A DNA stretch of 64,000 bases from Scalesia atractyloides (lineage: Eukaryota; Streptophyta; Magnoliopsida; Asterales; Asteraceae), in NCBI GenBank assembly GCA_947069175.1, contig CAMTDV010000003.1:46153194-46217193 (forward strand), written 5' to 3'. The translations under genes were made by a program, and so were the position numbers. This document shows positions 56,344 through 64,000 of this stretch, piece by piece. A model generated the notes under the pieces. That model was not told the DNA's origin. It made no database searches and worked only from the letters and a program-made list of their open reading frames with translations. Numbering within the stretch: position 1 is the first letter of the stretch; the number at the start of each line of letters is the position of its first letter.

Positions 56344-57845
56344 TTGCAGGAACCAGGCTGGGTGGATGCCATGCATGAAGAACTCAGTCAATTTGAGAAG
56401 CTTGGTGTCTGGCAATTGGTGAAGCTACCTCAAGGAAACGTGCTCTCGGAACTCGCTGGGTTTTTCGTATCAAGCAGGATGACACTGGAGTTACCGTTCG
56501 AAATAAAGCTCGACTGGTTCAGGGTTTTCGACAGATTGAAGGATTAGATTATGATGAGGTCTACGCACCTGTCGCGCGTTTGGAGGCCATACGCATTTTC
56601 TTGGCATATGCATCTTACATGGATTTCATTGTATATCAAATGGATGTCAAGACTTCGTTTCTATATGGCAAGGTGAAAGAGGAAATCTATGTGGCACAAC
56701 CACCGGGCTTTACTGATCCTGACAAGCCAGACTATGCTTATAAACTAGACAAAGCTTTGTATGGGTTGCATCATGCGCCTCGCGCATGGTATGCCACTCT
56801 TACAGAGCATCTGCTTACTCATGGATACACTCGGGGAACCATTGATCAAACCTTGTTCATCAAACGTGTTGATAAGGACATTATTCTTGTTCAAATCTAC
56901 GTTGATGATATCATTTTTGGTTCTACCAATGATGGTTTGTGCCGCGAATTTGAAGAGATCATGAAGAAGAAATTTGAGATGAGCTCATTGGGGGAGATGA
57001 CCATGTTTTTGGGACTTCAAGTTCGTCAGAGCCCACAGGGTATCCTAATTCATCAAGGAAAATATGTCCATGACGTTCTTGCCAAATTCAAGATTACAGA
57101 TTCAAAGTCTATGGCTTCACCTATAGCAGAACGGCCGCTGCTAAATGAAGATGCTAAAGGAACGTCTGTTAATCCGACTATGTATCGCTCCATGATTGGA
57201 TCACTCATGTATCTCACTGCTAGCCGGCCAGATATCCTGTTTGCCGTCTGCCAGTGTGCTCGTTATCAGGCTACTCCTAAACTCTCTCATTTACATGTTG
57301 TTAAACGAATTTTTAGGTACCTCAAAGGTGCTCCATCACTGGGCCTCTGGTATCCTAAAAATTCTGAATTTGAACTGTTTTCTTTCTCTGACAGCAATCT
57401 TGGAGTACAGATAGGGATATGCGCTCAACTTCAGCTGGTTGCCAATTTCTGGGAGATCGCTTAATCTCGTGGCAATGCAAGAAGCAACAGACGGTTTCGC
57501 TTTCTACTGCAGAAGCTGAATATGTCGCAGCCTCTGCTTGCTGCTCCCAGGGTTTTATGGATGCAACATCAGCTTGCAGATTACGGTTTGATTTATCTAA
57601 ACACAACAATTTACTGTGATAATGATGCCGCTATCCAAATTGTTAAAAACCCTGTTTTTCACTCTAAAACCAAGCACATAAATATTAAAGTTCATTTTAT
57701 TCGTGATTGCTATGAAAAGGGTCTCGTAAAGCTTGAGCAAATCCACACTGATGCAAATGTGGCGGATTTGTTCACGAAACCCGTTAGCAACGCGCGTTTT
57801 CAAGTGCTTGTGGACCTTCTCAAAATGATTTGGTTTTCTACCTAG
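56344..57845 (+). pseudogene. RT / RNase H of the 11-kb copia, nearly open
   Basis: EPGWVDAMHEELSQFEKLGVW (56350-56412) starts the RT. After a shift the frame 56580-57464 contains YQMDVKTSFLYGKVKEEIY, PPGFTDPDKPDYAYKL, YGLHHAPRAWYATL, the catalytic YVDD (56898-56909), GSLMYLTASRPDI and LGLWYPK. A small deletion near 57400 shifts the frame inside RNase H (SDSNLG, then STSAGCQFLGDRL). AEAEYVAASACCSQ, CDNDAAIQIVKNPVFHSKTKH and ANVADLFTKPVS follow. It ends at the TAG at 57843-57845. This is the best preserved copia RT in the window. Confidence 0.9.
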
Positions 57846-59696
57846 GCATCCTCTGTCTTTGTGTTTTGTTTACTGTTCTTATTTATTTTTCATTGCTTCA
57901 TAAATTTGTTCATGTGTATGCACAAATTTAGGGGGAGAAATCTTAAAAAAAACAGTATTTGCAAGGATAGGGAAATGAAATACTTTTTCGTGATAAAATG
58001 TTTGACTAACACATGTAAGGTGTCAAAGCGGGAAAAGATTTGGATCGAATGTGATGTGTCGGTAGGTCTAAAACTCAACCGGATGGGGAAAGTTAAATGA
58101 TATAAACACAATGAACTATGTACTCAGTTGGTCACTTACTATAGGCGTATGATTTCATGGTCTTAAATCTTGTGTTGATAGATAGTCAACATATGAGGTT
58201 TCAGGTCTTTATACTGTTAAGTCATCCAGGGATATCTTGGCTGCCCTTATGTTGCATCCAGATTATATGCTGACCTAGGCACAGTCAAGATATCTTTGTA
58301 AAAGAGCCAAAATGGAAAGGCCAAAACCTAAGAGAACAGAAGTTTCTTCATAAGGTCTTACGTACCACTTAAGGTATTTGCCTAACCCTTGTCAGTCACT
58401 ATTGGTCTCTCTGCTGTATGGAAGTACTGACCTATTCACCAATAGCCTGATGTTGTAAAATAAAAGGATGACCACAGTATACTCACCTGCTACGATGAAT
58501 TTTGTGCTTACCTTGATCGCGGGGGTATGTCATGGTATGGGACACCCGAGTATAATAGTATAATACTACCTTAAGTGTATCATAATGCTTGAACTAGAAG
58601 GGTTGAGTTTTAGATTTAAATGGACAAGTATATTGACAATCGCTTAGACCAATTGAACCTGCTCATACTGAAAAATGTTCCTTAGTTAACCTTTGAAACG
58701 ATTTGATCCCTTAGCAAGGCTGTGATAATTTTTATGTGTGTGTTAAATAGTTTTTCATTGTAGAATGTTAAAAGATGGTTGGATGCTTGGTTAGTCTACT
58801 TGATGAAGTTTCATTAGATGGTTTCTGTCAAGAGATACTGGACTGGCCCAGTGTGCTTCGGGATTTGGGCCAATCTAATAAAATTGATTAAAAGTCTTAA
58901 AAATTGGAAACCCAGATTACTATTCCGGATTGGGCTTCTTTGGGCCCAAAAGGTACTGTTCTGGATTGGGCTTTTCCAGAAAGGCCCAATTGGACTTTTC
59001 AGACAGGCCCACTGTGTTACTGTATTGGGCCTATCACAAGCCTAATCCGGATTTGAAATTCTGGGCCTAAGCCAATTTCGGAAAGTATATAGGTATCTCT
59101 GATATTTCATTTCGGATTATCTACAACATTCCGAAATCCAAATTCTTCTCTGATTCTCTCTATTCGAACTGTGCATCTCGGAAATTCATCCGGATTAGGT
59201 ATAAATTTTTTAAATTCATGAATTCCGGATGAAAATTTTAGTGTTTAAAGCATTCCGGATTGTATCTCGGATAGATCTTCAAAGTTTTAGGCATTCCAGA
59301 TTTCATTTCGGATGGTTATTCATCTGAATTGATGAACTCGGATTTCGTCTCGGATTGAATCTCGGACAATCTTAATCCGGAATGATAATTCATCCAAGAT
59401 ACTCTGGGTAATCCGGATTGCACTTTTTTCCGAAATATAGTTGACCTCCTTCTAATCCGGATTGATAAAAGGGTTCATCCGGATTAGAATTAACCTGTCA
59501 GTATTTCGGATTTAAGGTTTTTGAACCTTTCATCTGGTTTGAACCTTTTCAACTGTTGAACCCTAAAATTAACTTGAACTCTTATTTTTGAACCTTAACA
59601 TCTGATTGAACTATCCAGTTAGTTTTAACTGCCATTCTAGTAAACTCTGTTAATTTCTGTTAGGTGGGATTTAACTTGGTTGTTATCTTGATAGAT
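57846..59696 (+). other. Spacer between pol and the accessory ORF
   Basis: No coding sequence is supported. A purine-rich AGGGGGAGAAA at 57930-57940 looks like an internal second polypurine tract. The part 58840-59060 repeats GATTGGGCTT and GGGCC motifs. The part 59060-59510 is dense in TTCCGGATT/TTCGGAT, as in the leader. A promoter or splice acceptor for a subgenomic accessory transcript might lie here, but none can be identified by eye. Confidence 0.5.
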
Positions 59697-62381
59697 ATGG
59701 TTGAAGAAGCCTTCGATGATGTGATGTTGGTTGTGGAGCAATTCCACAACCAAGCGAGATATCTTTCAGACCCTCCAGTAGAGTTCTTTCAGGAGTTCCA
59801 ATCCATGATTGTGGGACTAAACACGTGTAAGATTGCATATTCTCTCCGAGCTAATCCGGTTATCTACAGAGACATAGTGCATTCGTTCTAGAAAAGAGCA
59901 CGATTTCATCCAAGAGGTGAAGATGGGAGACCGTTTATTCGTTCGCAGATACAGGGCAAAGAGATTTTGGTAAATGAAGCGTGTGTCAGAGAGGTGTGCA
60001 AATTGCTGATACTTTTAGTGATCCAACGATATAAAAGAGAAGGTGCTTCCTGTGTTGATGGAAATGGGATATGAAGGATCGTATCCACCATTACTGAAGA
60101 AGATGTTTCTAGCGTATTGGCGGTTACTTGTTCATATGTTCATGCAATGCGTATCGGAGAACAAAGGTGGTCTTGATCAACCGAATCAAGCTCAGACATC
60201 TGCTATAGTATCGTTGGTTATGGACTGGAAGTATAACTATTCTGGTTATATCTTCGAGAACATGAAGAAAATTCTGGAACAGTCCAAGAAGCGAATGTTT
60301 CTCTTGTACCCGCGTTTTGTCCAGTTGATTCTAGATGCCCGCTACCAAGACTTGGCTAATGCGTCAGATGCCAACTTGCTAACTATGAAGCTGATGGGGC
60401 CAACTATTTTTGGTACGATGAAGAAGAACCGTTCAACATCTAAAACGGTGTTTGTGGGTCGATTTGCTCTGAAGAAGTTTGGAAAGTTCGCTGAAGTTGT
60501 TGGTTTGGATATTCCACCACCTCCTCTTCCTCCCGTCAATGCTATAGTGGCCGAAGAACACGATATACCTGCTAAAGAGAAAGAGATAGAGATAGAGTAC
60601 TTGGTTACTGATGACGAAGCCGATGCTGGGCTAACTTTTCTTGATGATCTCACAGAATTCAACGCCACTTTCACTCCCGTTTTACCAGAGTTATCATAGG
60701 AGAATTTAGAAGCTTTGGTTGCTCATTTGAAGGATATTCAGGAGAAGCAAGGTGATCCTCCACTTGATATTCCATCTATTGTTGCACCGGCTGATCTGAT
60801 TGAGGACGAGGACCAAGATGAAGAAGATGAGGTGCCAGTGATTAAAAGGAGAAGAATCGAGCCGAGTATTCCATCAAGTGAACCTGAAGCTCCTGTTCCT
60901 GTCACTACTGCTGAATCTGAGTTGATCACTTTCGCTGCTGAGTCTACAGTTGCTAAATCTACTGTTGATACTTTGTTACATGATATATCTGTTTTACCTA
61001 CACAGACAACCACTCCTATATTACGCAGTCTACTGTTGTGTCTATTCCAGCTGACACAGTACTTCAAATGATGGAGTTTGGGGGAAGCTCATCAGGTGCT
61101 GGCGGTTCTGAAGCGGGTGGAAGTGGAGCTAGTCGTGTTGATGATGTTTCTGAAGATTATTTGCGCAGATCAGAGAAAAGGGCATTTGAATTCGGGGAAA
61201 TGGATAGTGACGATGATGATGTAGAAGTTGATGTCGTTGATCTAAAGAAAAGGGTGGTCATCTTAGAACAAGAAGTTATTCTGAAGGATGCACAAATTGC
61301 CTCACTACAAACTCATTTGGACGTCAGAGATCAAACTATTGATCAGTTGCAGGGAGATGTAACCATGCTTATGAATCTGGTATTTGATTTGAAGGCCAAG
61401 CTGGAGAATAAATTCGGAAGGGAATTCAGTGATCCAACAGATGACCCGATGAACATTGAGCACAGGCATCGTGCAACGCAACAGATAATGGCTGAGGAGA
61501 CTTAAGCAGAGAGACTTGCGGCTAAACAGTTGGCTGCTGAACGCCAAGCTGGGTTGGACGATTATCTGAGCGACCCACGTAAGAAGTTTACTGCAAGTCA
61601 AAAGTGTGCCACTGGTCAGAAGAAGAAACAAATGGTTCTAATGAAGAATGTCAATGTGAATCCGCTTGATGAGAACTTTTAGCTCAAGGATCCGACGAAT
61701 CAGTCAGAAAGGTATGTGATGGAGCTAGGGTCGAGCTATTATAGCAAAGTGGGAAATAAATCCAGGGTCCTCAGCTGGATGTATGACCATGTCAAGAATA
61801 TGTGGATTATTGTGCGTCAGGATGGAACACGTGAATATTATTCAAAGGAATCACAATTCGAGACATGGACAAAGGTTGCTTTGACTGATCTGTTGAGGGC
61901 TTCGTATACTGACGATGATACTACCGAGCGTGGACCTAGCTGGAGGTTTTTCAAAAGGCTGGAACGTGAGGTTAAAAGTGGTTTCAAGACTATGAAGACT
62001 GCCGAACCATATCTGAGAGCTGCTAAAGGAGTTCGTGATGCACATACTGGAAAGAGATTGAAATCAGTGATGTGGCCATCGACCGACAAAGAATTGGTTA
62101 TACCAGTTGCTCCTACATTTCCTCGTGGGATTCTTAAGAATTTCAATTTTTGGTTATATGACCTTAAAGTTGTAAGCGTTGCGATCGTGATAAAGGAGAA
62201 GGCATTCAGAGTTAACGATGTGGTAAACTTAGTGAGCTTTCATGATGAAGACTTGCAGGTTCTTGCGTCTCATCAAATCAGAACTGCAGAGGTGTATGAA
62301 GTTTGTGCCAAAGATTGGACTGCAGCGGTAGCAGGGATTATAGCTGGGAGGCTTAGTGTGGACGCTCAACCGAAAGACTAA
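59697..62381 (+). pseudogene. Accessory ORF downstream of pol (env position), broken
   Basis: About 895 codons if lesions are ignored: stop at 59889, shift near 60020, stop at 60697, shift near 61040, stops at 61503 and 61680. The order is an N-terminal globular part (59697-60690: MVEEAFDDVMLVVEQFHNQA, YWRLLVHMFMQCVSENKGG, FLLYPRFVQLILDARYQDL), an acidic Pro-rich linker with a basic KRRRIEP patch (60740-61000), a Gly/Ser run, a predicted coiled coil (61220-61420) and a C-terminal globular part (61716-62381: RVLSWMYDHVKNMWIIVRQD, FETWTKVALTDLL). There is no signal peptide or clear transmembrane segment, so it does not look like a classical envelope protein. I recall similar proteins in Asteraceae copia elements; the function is unknown. 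Confidence 0.65.
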
Positions 62382-62402
62382 TGTAGTAAAACTAGGGGAG
62401 AT

Positions 62403-62766
62403 TCTTGGGCTTAGATTGTTAAAGGCTTACTCATTAGGGATTATAATGGGCTTTGGTTGGTTTGTGGGCTTCCTAGTGCCTTATGGGCCTAGGATTGTAA
62501 ATAGTGGGCTTGGTAGTGCTTATAAATAGAAATTCTAGGTTATGAAAGGGGGTTAGAGAGTTGTAATCAAAGAACTTGTATCAGACATCTTTTGGTGTAT
62601 GCAAGTTGAAGTTATTCAAAGTTGTTCTTCTTCCTAATCATTATTTTCGCTATTGATTAGGTTAGTGATACCTGTTTGATCTGTTTACGTTGTTCTTCTT
62701 CCTAATCATTATTTCCGCTACTGATTAGGTTAGTGATACCTGTTTGATCCGTTTACGGGACTTACA
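62403..62766 (+). repeat. 3' LTR of the 11-kb copia (364 bp)
   Basis: It aligns with the 5' LTR from its first base (TCTTGGGCTTAGATTG against TGTTGGCCTTTGATTG) and ends TTTACGGGACTTACA. The first G of TG has mutated to C. A purine tract CTAGGGGAGAT precedes it. It is longer than the 5' copy because of the 68-bp tandem duplication. Confidence 0.9.
62621..62756 (+). repeat. 68-bp tandem duplication in the 3' LTR
   Basis: Two head-to-tail copies (62621-62688 and 62689-62756) begin GTTGTTCTTCTTCC and end TTTAC. They differ at about three positions. The 5' LTR has a single copy, and 297 plus 68 is one base off the 364 bp of the 3' LTR. Confidence 0.9.
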
Positions 62767-62829
62767 TTTAGTGAAGAACTGATAAAGTGTCTCTCACAGA
62801 CTCTGTTTTTCTTTAAAAAACTTGAGAAA

Positions 62830-64000
62830 ATGGCACAGAATGATCCCCACAACACATGCTTTAACAATAAACCACCTATGCTTGCTAGATCTGGATACAA
62901 TATCTAGCAACATAGGATGGGGCATATGCTATCTCAACAAAATATAGGGTGTTGGAGATCTGTGGTTTTTGGACCACATGTTACAATGGTGCTAAGTATC
63001 GAAAACCACAATTTATATGAGCCAAAGAAGCCTGAAAATTATACCGAGCAAGATTATAAAAAAATCGAGCTAGATGCTAAAGCCTTTAGTATTGTGGCTA
63101 TGGCTCAACCAAATGATATCTATGCTGGCATGTTGCATTGTAACAGCGCCAAGCAGTTGTGGGATGCACTAAAGAACAATTTGGTGGGACTAAGGATGTT
63201 ATCGAGAACAATTGAGGAATCCTTAACCAGCAATATGAAACCTTCACACATGTTAAAGGGGAGACCCTAACATAACAGTTTGAATGTTTTTCTTGTCTAA
63301 TTAGTGAATTAAAGTTGGCAAAATAAAGAATTTTCAAAAGCCACTTTAAGCTACCGATTTCTGAGATCTCTGCCTGAAAAATGGGACACTATTGCTACAG
63401 TGATGAGAACATCCCCTGATTTGAAGGACATGAGCCTGACGCAACTACATGGAAAGCTTCTAACCTTTGAGAGGGAGCTTGTCCAAAAGAACAAATTCTA
63501 GGAAACTGGAAAAGCGTCTGATAGTTACATTTTTGGTAACACAACACTTTTGAGTCAGGAAGGTTCATCATCTGGAATCTAGATAGGAAATGATAAGCGT
63601 TTTGATCACTTTGTTGATCTATCAACATGTATCAAATCTGATCAACATTCCACAAACTATGCTCTTGCAACAAATGATGAAACTCATGTCATTAATAATA
63701 TGTTGTTTATCCTCGATGATCTAAAGCATATAGATCCTACTGATCTTGAGGAATTGGACATACTATATCAGGTATCTATACTCAGTATAAGGCTAACAAT
63801 TTTTACAAAAGGACTGGTAGAACTTACCCAGGATTAATGGTAGGTCTAAGGTGGGTTGGATAAATCCAAAATTAAATGTTTTAAGTGTAATAGGTTGGGA
63901 CACTTTGCTAGAGAATGCGAGAGTCAAAAGAACAACTCTGCACCAATGATTACATATCCTAGCCAAAGGACCCAATCTAATACACAACAGCAAATTTATT
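62830..64000 (+). pseudogene. Gag of the split copia element, broken and cut by window end
   Basis: ATG at 62830 (MAQNDPHNTCFNNKPPMLA), with a TAG about 25 codons on. The copia gag core includes NLYEPKKPENYTEQDYKKIE, NSAKQLWDAL and, after shifts, YETFTHVKGE. A clean zinc knuckle CFKCNRLGHFAREC lies at 63877-63918. The upstream LTR and leader of this element (50892-51692) are separated from it by the 11-kb insertion. The Tyr/Asp-rich part after 63550 is in several frames. Protease and pol would lie beyond the window. Confidence 0.8.

Larger units (their letters stand above)
51693..62766 (+). mobile_element. Sirevirus-like copia element with accessory ORF (11.07 kb)
   Basis: A complete element: 5' LTR 51693-51989, primer site, leader, gag, protease, integrase, RT with YVDD, RNase H, a 1.85-kb spacer, an accessory ORF, purine tract and 3' LTR 62403-62766. 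The TTTAG duplication is at 51688-51692 and 62767-62771. The position of the extra ORF after pol corresponds to the env-like ORF of SIRE1-type Sireviruses (family knowledge). LTRs of about 300 bp are short for a body of 10.4 kb. All ORFs carry lesions. Confidence 0.9.

Overview
The window is flowering-plant nuclear DNA and is almost entirely stacked LTR retrotransposons. The evidence is AT-rich intergenic sequence, a plant-type intron/exon gene, and plant Ty1/copia and Ty3/gypsy polyproteins primed by initiator-tRNA-Met-type sites (TGGTATCAGAGC). The style of the copia elements (Sirevirus-like, with a large accessory ORF after pol) makes me think of Asteraceae. That is an inference from recalled family resemblance, not a search result.

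Left part (1-23400). A decayed Sirevirus-like copia element lies on the minus strand (right LTR 9490-9916, gag to RNase H 8892-2160). Next come two gypsy LTR remnants (9917-12036). Minus-strand exon fragments of a B3-like host gene (12037-13075 and 22475-22822) are split by a 9.4-kb gypsy element without coding capacity (13081-22474, target-site duplication CAGCT). The 5' LTR of that element holds a 912-bp Mutator-type MITE with a 9-bp duplication.

Middle part (23401-41802). A full-length Tekay-like chromovirus on the minus strand (23401-40259, duplication AAAAA) sits just inside intron 1 of the same B3-like gene. Its 3' LTR is interrupted by a pol-less copia-type element (23992-29836, duplication TGATT), whose accessory ORF is interrupted in turn by a 2.27-kb solo-LTR-like insert carrying four tRNA-like modules. 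The two ends of the pol-less element carry LTRs of different subfamilies although the target-site duplication is perfect. A possible Helitron 3' end and a truncated copia end follow.

Right part (41803-64000). The one apparently intact host gene is a Tubby-like F-box protein on the minus strand (five coding exons, 44289-47985, 388 codons plus stop). Its introns hold a hAT-like MITE, a SINE and an ATT microsatellite. A gypsy LTR begins roughly 250 bp upstream of its start codon. Beyond lie a gypsy gag fragment, the split halves of a copia element (LTR at about 50892, gag 62830-64000) and, nested between them, an 11.07-kb Sirevirus-like copia element (51693-62766, duplication TTTAG) with a long accessory ORF between pol and the 3' LTR.

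None of the retroelement polyproteins is open throughout; all carry stops, frameshifts or catalytic substitutions. The most unusual signals are the heterologous-LTR pol-less element, the palindrome-loaded LTRs and leaders (CTCGTACGAG or TCCGGA cores), the tRNA-like array, and the host exon whose reading frame is restored exactly when one gypsy element and one copy of its duplication are removed.
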